From: Fasciolopsis buskii
Lineage: Eukaryota > Platyhelminthes > Trematoda > Plagiorchiida > Fasciolidae
DNA length: 64,000 bases
Assembly (NCBI GenBank): GCA_008360955.1
Contig: LUCM01001947.1
Location: 17,710 to 81,709, forward strand
Direction of reading: 5' to 3'
Positions 37,851 to 50,788 of this stretch are shown here, in pieces (the stretch's first letter is position 1; every line of letters starts with the position of its first letter). The translations under genes were made by a program, and so were the position numbers. The notes under the pieces are model-generated. The model was given only the letters and a program-made list of their open reading frames with translations. It was not told the DNA's origin and did no database searches.

Positions 37851-40019
37851 AACCAGTTTGACAGCACCATCACTCTCTCTGTTCTGTGACCATTAGGCAT
37901 CGTTAAAGTTAGAATCAAAATGAACTCCTTTTATGCACACTCATCATCTGCCAGGATAATCCAGATTGACGGCAAGTTAAAAAGCCTCTTCCCTGTTAAC
38001 GTTTTTTGACTCCATTGGTTTTCTGCTGAATACTACCTGTGATTTCTAAACCTATCAACTAATGCAATTCGTGATCTATGCTGTTCAGATGAACCGTTTT
38101 TTCAACAGCAGCAGGTTAAGTCCATTCCCCTGTCTAAAGTTCTGAGAAGCCTAGTGGAAAACATGAATCGGCAAACAATATTTGTTTTGGTTCTGATCCT
38201 GTCATGTGACATCTGCTGTTAATATAACAGGGTTTCCCGTCATCTCAGTGTTCATAGTTATAGTTTTATTAACAATTGGTCATCGGTGAGTAGCCCCGGG
38301 GTCAGCGTTTAGTAGCTTCAGCCCATAGTTCAAGAGACTCGCGCTGATTTTATCTGCTATGATCCGGGTTGGAATGAACGAATACGCGTTTCTCACCTGG
38401 ATACAATATTATTGGGGAGACCCACTTTAGCCACGTCACCGAGGTACACAGTTCACACATGATGTGCCTGACTGACGTATGCATTTCCCAAAAAGCTTTT
38501 CCTTCTAAAGTACTCTAGGGCTGCTGGAGGATGGCCAAAGGCTAGTAAACGCCGACGAAACCCCTAGAATAATAGAAAACAATGGGGTTTAGCTCTCAGT
38601 GGCTCTTATCCATCGTCGATTTCACCAACAACTAAGCACACAAACAAGTATACGTTGGACAGGATACTAGTGGTAAGTTTGATCACGCGAAAAAGTCACA
38701 CCGTTCGGCCGCCACCGAGCAAAAGGTTATTTTAGAAAGCACCTGATGAGTCTCAATCATTTCGAACAAAACACTCTGTTCTTACTTCCGTTACTCCTGT
38801 TTCGTTTGCCCAACTATGATGGGCATGGAAAATTCAGCCAAAGAAAGAAACGGTACTGTTGGGCTGAATTTAAGTAGAATAGGTGAACTGTTGTCGCCAG
38901 TGAACAACAGACCGCATTTCACAGTAGCCCATCAGTATCCTACTGATTCAGTTAGAGAGAAGCAAATGGACCATTAGACGTTGCTAAATCATATGTCTAT
39001 TAGAAAACTTTAGAAGCGTTTTGTTAAGACCAACATCCAGAACCCCCTCAAACCAAGAGTAGTCCGCACTTTGTCTTTAAGGCCAAAACCGGCGGGGAAT
39101 AGTCATAGAAACAAAGAAAACGATTGCCTGGTTCGTGCCTAGCGAGGTTTAACTTTCTGTTCATTGCCCAGATTTCTGGCCGTTTATTCACTTAGACGAA
39201 TATTTTCTTTAATTATTGCTCTTCTGATACACTAGTGCAAATATTAGACTGACCTGAGGCGCGATGAATTTATCAAAGTCTAGTCCAGTTCTTATCAGCT
39301 GTCATTTATATGTGCAAGGCAAAGAAGTCATCCAGTTTGGGGTCAGTATCAGTCTTTCCGCCGTCTTGTGACTGCTCAGCTCGACCTTTGGATGAAGATC
39401 GGAATGTCAACCTGGGCTAGGAAATAGACTAACAATGAAAACAAGTGATTCTTTATCTTTACACCTAAGCTAACTAATGGACACAAAAGTGAGTGGTGAT
39501 CCAGTTTCTAGATTTTGCTGACCTATCGTCTTTGGTGTACTGTTCAGTTTGCGATTTAGAGAATATCGCCTACTCATCACGTGGGATCAAAATAACAAGA
39601 TCAGCAAAATGATGGGCAGATTCAAGGGTACATTCGCTTATTGTATAAAAACCAAAGAACAGAGAGGTGGTCTTGAAACAGAAGTGCTTGTCTTTTACTT
39701 CAATTCGGAATTGTCCTGCCAATAAAACAAGCTTCTAATGAAGTTAGGTTGCCACTTTCATCAGCATTATCAATAGTTACAGTTTGCCTAAATGTCACAT
39801 CTTCAGTCAGATATACTTAGAAATCACATCAAACCCTGATTATAAACTGATAGGACCTTAAGTGATCAGAATTAGCGCCCCCATAGAAAGTTCAATTCAA
39901 TCGATTATTCTATTGGGATGTATTCCACGAATATAGTCATCCATTGTTGATGTCCCCCATCGATATCCATTCAGGACGGAAAACGTGATGTTCAAATAAG
40001 TGTTGGGCTCCGGCTTTAC
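37851..40019. other. No gene established
   Basis: A minus-strand candidate exon at 38397-38514 (good acceptor CAGCAGCCCTAG, donor CCAG followed by GTGAGA, 39 codons including WEMHTSVRHIMCELCTSV) is possible, but its phase does not fit the exon at 37006-37291. A plus-strand GTAAGT donor at about 38647 has a short open frame behind it. I see no repeats. Confidence 0.3.
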
Positions 40020-40238
40020 GGTTTTGCTGGTACGGTACGTGACTGATTGATCGATCGACTGATCAGCCGAATTTTGGATGATTGCGGATATTATCAACCT
40101 GGCAGATCTGCTTGCCATGTGGAGTAGACATTGATGGAATTGTCGACAAAATTTGCCGTTCGCCAGGAAGAATATATAACTGACGCTTGAAAATAACACA
40201 CACAGGATCACATGATGCTTAACGCTTTTGACAGGCAT
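40020..40238 (-). CDS. Candidate first exon with signal peptide
   Basis: An ATG at 40236-40238 starts MPVKSVKHHVILCVLFSSVS, a convincing signal sequence or membrane anchor, followed by a cysteine pair. A donor-like GTAAAG at 40014-40019 ends the exon in phase 0 after 73 codons, which fits the exon at 37006-37291. The unspliced frame instead continues to a TGA at 39897-39899 and stays protein-like (NTYLNITFSVLNGYRW), so it may be a single-exon gene of about 113 residues. The two options cannot be separated without transcript data. Confidence 0.35.
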
Positions 40239-43200
40239 GCCAGACGCCTTCTTATTCCGAGATCCAAAAGTCAACCGTTGTTGTTCTCCAAAATAGGCTT
40301 ATGCAATCCCCCATGCGAATGCAACTTGGTGCGCCTGGACGTGTATGACCGCAGACATTCATGTACCGCCTTATTTGGCTTTTGGCTAATTCAGCATTAA
40401 TAATAATAATATTAAACGTGTATTAGCGATGAGAAACCTGGAATTTTGGAGTATGTTTTCCAGCCTTGACCTTCACTGATCTGTTTGGTTTGGCACCATT
40501 TCCAATTCCATGTTTTGATTTTCTGGGGTCACGAAGACGCATTTTATGGTTAAGAATATGCACTTTATCTTTTAGCATAAACCTGATCAACAACAAGTAG
40601 TCGAATTTACTACCAGTTTGGGTGTTCGGCTGTTGAGACGCGGCACGTTTCTTCAAAAACAGAAGTATGGAGAAAAAGTAGGAAATGGACAATGAGGCCA
40701 AAGGAGCGCGAATGCGGTGATGAATAAGTGGCAGAGATAAGCACTAATGGGAGCGAAACTCGAGACTGGTTCCCCCTGAGTGCAGGGCTTATCCGATAAG
40801 CTAGAGTTTGTGTTTTTGGAATAAGGCCCCAAAGGCTGCCAGTTAAGCAAAAAACATGGTTGTTAGTTTCTAGACATCAGTTTTTGGATACATTATTATC
40901 TACAAATGCTAAAGTTTCTTAGAATAATGGATCCATTTTTGAATTTTAAATATAGTATTTCGATGCTTTTGATTGTCCGGCACACAAAGCACAAGTGGAT
41001 TAGTATTCCGTGCAATCGAGGTATTTTTGTACTGGTGACTTAATGAACACGTTATGCACTAAACAGGGCTCGACAACCGGGAGATATTTTGAAATCCGTT
41101 GTACATTCTTACATAAACCTGCATGTATAGTTTTTCAGATCAAGTCATTGGTAAGTGCCCGCTGTTGGCAAGCCATTAATTTCTATGCAGCTTAGTAGCT
41201 AAGTGTCTGCCTATTGGTTTCAGGAAAACAGATCGATTTCCCTGTCGGTCGCGGCTCCGAAAGAGCAAGGTGGAACGAAATCGGGCGACATTCAAATGGA
41301 ACCTGTATTCCCATTTCAGTATGATGCTTTCAATGAATCAACTATATAAGTAAATTTTTCGGAGCCAAATTTCAGTAGTATTTGCCTGGTTTAGAAAAGT
41401 TTGAGTTCCCCTCAGTGAACCATTCCACATATGACAAAAATAAGAGATTTTCAGTGTTTCGTGCTATCCGAAAGCATTCATGGACAACTGAATTCAGCGG
41501 GACCACATTTTCTCTACCACACTCAGGACAGACTGCACTGACATTTATCGACCCAAACGAGCCAGTGTAAAGGCTCCCATAATTCCCAGATTTAAGTCCA
41601 ACTCTGGGCAAGTTGATGCTGTAAACCAGTACGAGATCCCAAAGTCCTAAAAATAATAGATAGACCTCTCATTTTATCTACTTAAAGTCCCGCTGGCAGT
41701 TATCAAGGTACAGTACAAGCAGAGACAACGATCTTCGAAGCAGTTGCCTAGACAACCTGCAGAGTGCAGAAGCAGAAAAAAACCAACGTCAGCCGCAGCT
41801 CTGTAATTGTTTTAGCCAGCAGCAACACTTAGACAGCCAGGCCAATATGGCAGTCCACAGGACATACTTATAAACAGAATCAAACCAGTCGGTTGTGCAA
41901 CCATTTCTGTACATTTTAACCGATGCCCACTACCTAAAACTCCAACAATCATATGGTTTGACGTTATTAGCATCTTTTAGATGAGACAATTAGGGACTTT
42001 ATTGGGACGAACCAGCTGTTTTCGATCAAATCCGGATGAATGAGTAACGAATTTCAATGTGTTATTCCCTAATTTAGTTTTCATTCCGGAGTTGCTCGAT
42101 GCACCTGTTTGTCTACACACGAGATCGAAACAAATGCATTGGACAGAAGTCATGCTTTTGAAATGCAATCGCGTCTGACGCGTCTTAACCAAACTGGCGA
42201 AAAGTAAAAACCTCTTCTTGTCGAATGTCGACTTCTGACTTCGTATCACAGTACCGTTCGGAGTGGGTCTGTACAACCATTTCGGAACATTTTGTTTGCA
42301 AAAAAGTGCCATTACTAGTACTCAATGTATCAGTGATGTACATTCAAATCAGGTTCATTAGAGGTTGATTTTCTTGTGCTATTCACGGACTGGTTTGTTT
42401 AAATCTAACAAATTAGGGTCGAATTTTGCGACAACTTCGTAAATCCTCTAGATCATTCTCTGCCTTCTTGAATTAAACCTGTTTACGCAAAAAACGCAAG
42501 TGACCATATATACCTTAGGCTTTGTAACTTTCATTCACGTAAGAAACTAACTTTTTAAACTAACTGTAGATGTGGATTATACATATTTTAACTTCACATA
42601 ACGTGGGAATAGTTGGTCCCATTCGATGGACAACAGATGTGATTCAAACTATTCAACTTCGCGTTTGTATGAAAGTTAAGTAGATTGTGACCTAATTAAC
42701 TTTTTGAATCGGAGAATCCGAGGTTTGACTCAGAATCCAGCGATTCGTTTTGGCCTCAGTGAACAGATGCCCTGGCCTCAGAGTCATCACTGCCGCAGTC
42801 GTCGGACCAAGGGGAATTCTCTCGACATTCGGAAGACCGACCTGCCCACCCCTGTTTGCGTTATCCATTTTGGGGTCCCAGAGCCCAATTAGACGAAAAT
42901 TACACAAATAGTGGTTTCTTTAGATTGGCCAACTTCATTAAAACATTGTGTTTGTTTTACATTAATTATTAATTTTATTGACTGAAAGAATTTCGTATAA
43001 GCATCATCCTACATCCCCGTTTCCAGCAGAAATTCCTGAAGGGATTTTCAAAATGTGGCAATTTCCGGTGTAGAGCAAATTTTGTTATTCTTTAAAATAA
43101 TCTGGCTTCGAGATACAAGTTCGTACGTCAATTCAAACTTTTCAGACATGATCACAAGCAGTTTACAGCTCTTTTCTGTTTCCATGTCAAATGGGATTGT

Positions 43201-43609
43201 CAAAGATGAAACGCTTACAATTGCCTGATCAACAGTGTACCAAGTGCCAGTCTACGAGAAATACAAGCCAATTTTTGACTGGATATCTGGTAACTAGAAG
43301 GAAATGCGATAACGTGCTTCGGGCACTTCGAAACAGAGTCAGAAACACAGCAAGGATGTTGACCCGAGAACAGAGTGATCAAAAGGCCATCGCCTGCCAA
43401 TAGAAATTTGTGAAAGTTATATGGTAAAAGAAGTCTGTGAACAAGATAGATGTAAAACTGAAGAGTTAGGATTAAATACAAACCAATCAACAAACATGGC
43501 AACGAAACAGAAGCAGGTCGGGGGAATTCATATAATCGATTTGGATTCTTGATTGGGGCCGTACCGACTAAATGGTGGTAGTCATTAGACACGATTTATT
43601 TCCACACAG
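40239..43609. other. No gene established
   Basis: Frames at 40423-40850 (minus), 41372-41611 (both strands), 41977-42312 (minus) and 42692-42907 (both strands) have no decisive splice sites or motifs. A weak tRNA-like stretch at 41185-41260 may be a decayed SINE head. Confidence 0.3.
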
Positions 43610-43815
43610 ACAGTGTACAGCAAAAACCTGTGGGCTGAAACTCGACGCAGTGAAGCTTGTTTATCAGAGGTACCGAACTGGTAGCCTAATCACAATACAC
43701 TCTGGTTCCAGCAAATGTGTAACCAAGCATACCTATATCTGCGACTGTCAGACGGCGGTACTTAACATGGAAGACCATGATGTTATTCTAGTTGTTGATG
43801 GCTCGTTAAGAGACC
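43610..43815 (+). CDS. Candidate exon, possible netrin-like domain end
   Basis: The acceptor ATTTATTTCCACACAG opens a 68-codon frame (phase 2 start) with a weak donor GTAGTT. The peptide has VKLVYQRYRTG, a THTYICDCQT segment and DHDVILVVDGSL, in the order in which netrin-like domains show a VY-K strand, C-x-C and a YLV-G strand. The match is structural intuition only. Sequence identity to any named family is not established, and the exon's neighbours are unknown. Confidence 0.3.
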
Positions 43816-46800
43816 GTAGTTAAGAAAACAACTAGTGCCATGTAAATTGAAAGCGCTGTCGTGGCCGCGAACTTTAGAAGGGGAGAGGTCGGGTTTTACA
43901 TTCTCGTTAACCATGGGTCCAAAGTTGACTGTATCATTTAAACAACCTGCGGGTGAGTGAATGAGACGGAAGCCTACATCCTTCGGACTTTTCGCCTCTG
44001 CTGTTTATTAATAATTTGACTTCTCTTCATGATCGATACGGTCACTTTTCTACTTATCCTCGTAAATGAGCTTTGTTTTATGTGGCAATACCTAGTAAAC
44101 TACTATTGGTTAAAATGAGTCATTTTCAGCATGCGTAATCCACGCACTGCGATGATAGGCAACCAATGTTTTTTGGTTTAATTTGATGATACCAACGTGA
44201 TTTTGAAAGTTTTATCAAATCTCCCTGTATTTACTTTAAGGACATTTCTAGGTTAATCAGACATCGTATCAAACCAGTTCGGTTACCGTTGGAATGTGTA
44301 ACTATGGCTAATATGTTTGGCTGCCGGCAACTGGATAGTTTGATGTTGTTTGGGCTTGACTATCACTTATTCGTTTAGAAAGTCTTCGGAAATTACAAAT
44401 TCCTCCAGTCTTTTTACTTGCTATTTGGTGATTTATTTCGATATTTTTGTCAAACCACTGGAATGAACTAGGTGCGTCTGAACACGTGTTTGGTGGGCTG
44501 AGAAAGACCAGTAATGAATCCTTTGAGTTACCTTTGGTCTCATATAACTTAAGCCATTACACCGAATTTGAGTCTAGATGAATTTTTGAATCAGGCTCGT
44601 GATTCAAATCGACTTTTAATCGGTTTTATTCCACTAAATGCAGCATAATTGGGGCATATGGAAACCCTATTTTGCGTGAAATGAAGATGAAATTTAAAAT
44701 AGTCCGGCAGGAATATCGTCGATGAGAAATTAACTGGGCTGATGATTAAACTTGGTAGATTAGTTGTTATGGGTGTTAGACACCTACATGTGGATGTACA
44801 AACAGATGCATATAGAAAAAGAAGCTAATAGGTAGACAGGTGGACAAAAATGAATAGAGAGATAGAATGAAACGAGTGAGTAGGTAAGTAGATAGGTAAA
44901 TAGACAAATGGATAGATGGATGGACAGGCAGGAGGGTAGGTAGCAGTGAGTGGGTAGACGTATAAATAGATGAGTGCGTAATGGGAGTTTACGCTGGTAT
45001 AGGCAGGTGCAGAAAGAATCAAAAAGATTATGGAACATCGGGAAGCGGCCGTTCTATTTCTGTAAGCCTCGATGAGGTAAAAATAAACGATAACTAAGTT
45101 GTCACTACAAAAAATTTTCCGAGACAAAGAAAGAGATCAGTTTAGTATGAATGAATCTTTTTATGTGGCCGTGCCGGCTTCCCTGTTCCACAGCTCTTTG
45201 GGCGGGAAAAATCGAACTACGATCAAGCAGTTAGTTTAGAAAAAACATCTTGATGACTTGTCTTATTCTGACTGGAACGAGAATTGTCCACATTTTCAAC
45301 CCCGTTCCCGATTGCTTCATCACTGCTTGGATTAACATACCCTGAGGCCTTGCAGTGACTGAACTAGGTTTTCAGAGTGTTAAAACATTGCATCACCGTC
45401 TAGGCTGACATTGCAACTGCGTAGGCAGTATTTACTACCTTTGTTCGCTTGGCCTTCGGTTCTGTACAATGGGGCATCAGTCACTTCCAAATCGGGAAAT
45501 TTAGTCTCAAAGTTTATTCCACTTGCCCTTGAGTTTGAAGCGTACAAAAAAGCAGTACAAGCAGTCTAGAAGAAACGCTCAATCCGGCATATTCATAGTG
45601 ATTTGCCGTTATCAAAAACAGCTAGTTATGGGATTGGATTCATCATGCACGCGAAATATAGGATAGAAAACTATTCCAGAGTGCGGTGTAGGAAGGACCG
45701 ACAGTGCCACGTCGGAGAAATGAGTTCACAGAAAAAAATTGTGTGCGGGTAGAACACGGAAATTTCCAATCAACATTCGAGGCTATCCTGTGTCTGAATT
45801 GGGTTCAGGAGATCGAAAGAACAAAAGGCAAAATCGGTTATTCCAAATTGTTTCATAGCAACAAAGCGCGGAAAAAGATAATTAGAACCTCGAATGGAAT
45901 CATGAGGAAAAAGATGCGAAATATAAGATGTGAACGAAGGATGCTTAACTACTACGTATGAATAATGATCACAAGACTGATACAACCACTACGAATCACA
46001 GTCGTTCATACGCCTAGCAAAACAGTGCAAAATAAGGCAATATCAAAACGAGCATATCAAGATTTGTATTCTGCAAGAACAACACATGGATTACGATCAA
46101 AGTTATCTGAGTCAATAAGTGACACGAGTACGCGATCTAACTTGATATACAAAGGTGAGAATACTTTTAACACACTCCGACCAAAGATATTTCTAATTCT
46201 ATCGTAGAAATGATGCGCAATGAAAATACCTCGTCTTGGCGAATGACAGGACTTTTCGATCACCTTGGAGAGCCGTTCTCGAGAGACAATTACAGTCGAA
46301 TGTATATCTACCTAGCGAAAGGGTTCACTGACAGCTGTTCATGAAAATCGGGAAGAAATTACATTCACTCTGGGGAAAAATGGCCCACGTATTTCGACCT
46401 TGAGCAAAAGGCCCAGTGGAGGTTTCAAAACCCGGACGACTGACAAGAAATGATGTACAGCGAAATTGATATAAAGTCTGATAACAAAATAGAAATGCGA
46501 AGAAACGCTGCTTAGTCAGAAGTTGTAGGGGAGTTTTGCTTTTAATGTTATGCTTAACGAGAAGACTTGCAATCATTTGTTTCAACTTAGAATCAAAGAA
46601 AGTTATTTTAAAATCACATTCCAAAATAGGCATATTGTTTACAAAGTCAAATTAATAGCAGCAGGACTTCAAGGTCATCTTCGGAGACGTATTTCATGCT
46701 CATTTCACTCTCACATCCCAGCACCAAACTTGAAAACAAAACAAAAACAGAGTGCCAGAGAGACCGTTGCTTATGCAGTTACGACGTCAGCTACACCAGT

Positions 46801-49181
46801 GTTCAAACTTTATTGGTTTGAACTCCAGGTTCGTTGACTGGATGGTTTTAGAAGTAATCATTTGTACACTCGGCTCTATCGTTTACGTAATAACTTTGCC
46901 GATGTCACTGTGTTGTCATGATTGCTTATGCTTTGGGAGTCACAGCATTTTCAAGGCGTTAAGTGATCAGGAAAGTGCAGTAGAGATGATTGTTCAACCG
47001 AAAAATGACGACTTTAACAGGGACCAAAACGCTGAACGCCTAAATTCACTGCTTCTGAGTTGTCCCATAATTGCAGCATTGAGGCAGTTAGTCCACTTTG
47101 GTAGTTCGTGGACAATCTATTTAGCTTTTATTACTCGGCTTTTGTCAGTTCATTATAAACGCCTCTTCCTGCATTCTTTCAGCGTTCTAGATGTTTGCCA
47201 TGTGAAGGGAGCGATATGTTCGACCGAATTATCTTTTGTTCACATAAAGTTGGTTGCATAAATTGTGAAGTTGATAAAACGGATGCCTCTACGCATTGGT
47301 GCTTAGGTCAAATAGGCAAATCCTTTGCATTCTAAAATTTTTCATTTGATAGACTGACTGTCTACATTTAAAAGAATCGCACCTGGACGGACCTGGAGTT
47401 AACCCATTCTCATCTCAATAACGTTATTTGCCTTGATGAGATTCACTCACAACTACAATGAAATGGTCATTTGACCGGACCAGGCAGCTAGATTTCCAGG
47501 TGTTCTCGGTCCTTCCCAAATGTCGGCGATTTTACAAGCTCCGGCTTTTTTTCTTATTTCCATGGCCTTTTGGCCTGATTAAGTCAGCCGGGATTACGCG
47601 AATCCCTGCGGTGACTCGATCAGGCTGATGACAGGTGCCGGTACGTGGAGGTACAGGTGGACGTGCATCAGTTGCCAGGATGTGCGCACCCACGGAAAAA
47701 ATGCCAATAACATGTGTTTTTCTCAGCAACCTAGCTCGGATATGGCGCGTGGGGAAGGTGGAATATTTGATGGGGGCGTTAAAGAAAAGTTCACACACTT
47801 TTACCCTAACTAGGATGACTGAGGTGCAAAAGTCATTTGAATTTTAACAGCTAGTGAGTCAGGTTCAAACTCGAATAAAGACGCGGTGGATTTTCCAACA
47901 CAGCGATGATGATGTTGATGATTCGGCTGATGCGGATGGTACTAGGAGTCGTTCGGTTGGTGATATTGAAAGTGACGAATTGTATCATTAAAGATAAAAC
48001 TGAATACTAGTCACATTAAATCGGTTGATGTTAAGGTGCATAGGTTTATGTTTGGGATTCCATGTAGTCAAACACATGTCCCTGTGGTCAGACATCAGGA
48101 ATTCACGTGCCTGACTAGATTTCGTCACTTCGGCATTCGTGTGATTTCGACCATGCTTTTGATGATGAACATGGTCTGCGAGTTTCATTTTACTAACTGG
48201 TTTCGTAGAGGACACTGCTGGCCGGAACAGAGCGCAGGACGTATCGAATCGGCTTCAAGATCCAGTTAGCGCTGGTTGGTGGCCAATATCTGCAATCTAC
48301 ATTAAAACAAACTCTTAATGGACAAACGAGTTCTCACTGAAAATTTTTTACACCTAAGCACGGCACTCAGCAAAAAGCAAAATGCCATTCTTTCAAGGAT
48401 CAACCAGAAAACTCAGACCAAACTGCTGAGAACGTTTACCAAAATATTCGAATCAGGGATTACAAGTACACAACAAAAACGAGTACAAAATGCGCGACGA
48501 GATATATACTCAACGTGACTTGGGTGAGAGTCAGAAAACGAATTGCTCAACTGATAGTTTACGCCGCGCTTGCTTGGAAGATCATGACTATCCTGAATGA
48601 CATATAGCGCCTCCTGTACCCTTTCGTTTTAAAATAGGCTTTTCTTTTGTCATATTTCCTACAGCTTGCTCCCCTGTTGGCAAAATGACAGTGAGGAGGG
48701 AGTAATGAACAACTGAGGGGTTACCAGGTCTGTAAGTTAACCGACAGTGAGGGTATTCTATCGTCTAACTTCCGGCTGAAACGTCTTCATGCTGATGGCA
48801 TGGCCGCCTGCGATCACATCCATGTGTTTCCCGTCGCTGGAAGAGGACAAAATTCCTAGTTTTCCCTATGACCTGATGGCTTTCAGCTATCTTATTTTCA
48901 TGTCGAAATTCACTGTTTCCGCGTTTGTCTATTTAGTAGATTCGAATGGAAATAAATAGAAATAGTTTTAAAACCCCCGACATTGTGGTATGGCAAAACT
49001 TCTACCCAATATTAAATAAAGTGTAGGGAAAGAGAAACGCATGCCTCGTTGGTTTCAACACCTTGTGAATTTAATGCAAGAATTCAAACCGACGAGAGAG
49101 TATACAAGTTCCGTTTGCTTAAAATCGTAGAGAAGAATTTGCCCTGTACTCAGCCTGATCCAAGAGGTATTTATTTTTCAG
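43816..49181. other. No gene established; degenerate GATAG/TAGG repeats
   Basis: It contains a degenerate tetranucleotide tract at 44825-44990. The longest frame (46752-47261 plus, 169 codons) has one or two hydrophobic stretches but no splice support. One or two frames of that length are expected by chance in 64 kb. Confidence 0.35.
44825..44990. repeat. Degenerate GATA/TAGG simple-repeat tract
   Basis: TAGG, GATA, GTAG and GGAT tetranucleotides are interspersed over about 165 bases. It produces spurious Leu/Ile/Ser/Tyr-rich frames on the minus strand. Confidence 0.8.
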
Positions 49182-49273
49182 GGCTCCAGTGTTCATCTGA
49201 GACGGTTCATTCTGGGAAGAGAAGAAATTGCTGTAGAGATGTCTCAGGTCCACTGGGAAATAGACAGCAAAAG
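49182..49273 (+). CDS. Candidate internal exon
   Basis: Acceptor GGTATTTATTTTTCAG and donor AGCAAAAG followed by GTAAAC bound 92 bases. The frame GSSVHLRRFILGREEIAVEM followed by SQVHWEIDSK is strongly protein-like. A second frame is also open. The E-E-x-A-x-M-x7-W-x-I spacing slightly recalls the juxtamembrane start of receptor guanylyl cyclases, but one exon is not enough to claim this and no cyclase or kinase-like exon is seen nearby. Confidence 0.25.
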
Positions 49274-50754
49274 GTAAACTATCTGGCTTTCTGTCCCTGG
49301 GACAAGGTTGTTTTTCCGACGAAAGTTAAACTGTCATGCCTTCTGGCTTTTGGATGTTCGCAGACCATTGAGACTGAATAGCTCATTGGCTTTCTTTTCT
49401 GTGTTAGAAGTGTAAGCAAAATGATAAATTTTCATGTTGAAAACAACAAACAAAACACCTAACAGGGTGTCTATTGAATCTCGGTCCACAACACACAAAG
49501 CGACCGCCTTTCTGGACCTGAGATAGCTGTTTAAATTGACGTGAATCGTGTAAGTTTTTGACTATTTTATTTTCGATTGTCTGTCAACCGTAATGTGAGT
49601 CGAGATTCGTATTTCGTTCTCAAAAATAGCTGAAAGTTAACAAGAATTTATTTTATTCCTGTGTTTTGGTAATTTAGGACACTTGTATGGATTGTTTCGT
49701 ATCAGTCATCAAACAAACGCCTGAATCCATGGATAATATCATGGTTTAGTTCCAATTTATTGCATGAAATTATTAACTTACGCATTCTTCAACTGTCGTC
49801 AAGAACGAAATTGAGTGATCAAAATTATTGTTTAAGACTTGTTCTGGCGAGCAGTTAACATCCAAAGTCTTGATAAAACTGGGTCTACTAGGTGCGCACT
49901 ATTCAGTAAATTAATAAACTCCAAGTTTCCCCCGAATGCAATATTTTTTAATGCAACCCAATTGGTACGAACAAAATGCACCAAGTTTGATGCAACAATC
50001 AACACCGAACAACGATTTATCGGCTTCTATGGTTCGAACGAGGATGTTCCTAGTTGTGCCAAAAAATACGGAAAAGCCAATTGAAGCATACCATTAAAGC
50101 CAACGCAGCGAGATCAGTAAGTAAATGCAAGAGGTGAAATACAGTTGGAAAAAACAATGAAAAATAACATCTCTGCATTCCACTGTCCATTGGTGTTTCT
50201 TATTGCACTTAATTGCAAGAAAAACCTAGCATCTAAGCTAGTTGCGGAACAAGCCAACCGATGCTAGGTGGACTTATGTGACCCGTTCTTAATTCCGCAT
50301 GCGGGAGCTTGATGCACTTGACCTAAAACCTCTGTGGGATAATCGATTTACTGCTTTCACCAATAAAGGTACCGCAGTTTTTATGTTATAATATGGTCAC
50401 TGATGGACGGTTTTACCGACGCCGACCGCTTGCGAGAGCATGCAGCTTAAAAGTAAAAGATAGAAAAATAGGACAGAGATCATTGAACTTACCAGTGATC
50501 ATATCAACTTCATATTGCAAAGCAAGCTAAAGTACTGTAGATGTTATAATCACGATCATCATTACCAAGAGCACCATTACCAATGGCAACACTAATTTTG
50601 CGAATACTGAATAACAGTACTACTACTATCGCTACTAATGTTAACTATTATGCTTTTAACATTGTTGTCATATCAGTAGTTTTTAAAATGCACTTCACGT
50701 TCACCGGATCTACCAATACAACCTTTCTGTGTGCCATTCAATCAATCAATCAAT

Positions 50755-50788
<34 letters not shown>

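Noticed and set aside
41185..41260. tRNA-like stretch with TAGCTAAGTG and GATCGATTTCC
   Set aside because: It may be a decayed SINE head, but neither box is close enough to consensus to list as a feature.
44784..45127. Leu/Tyr/Ser-rich minus-strand frames with apparent membrane segments
   Set aside because: They are translations of the degenerate GATA/TAGG tract.
46752..47261. 169-codon plus-strand frame with hydrophobic segments
   Set aside because: No splice sites, start context or motifs. A frame of this length is expected about once or twice by chance in 64 kb of both strands.
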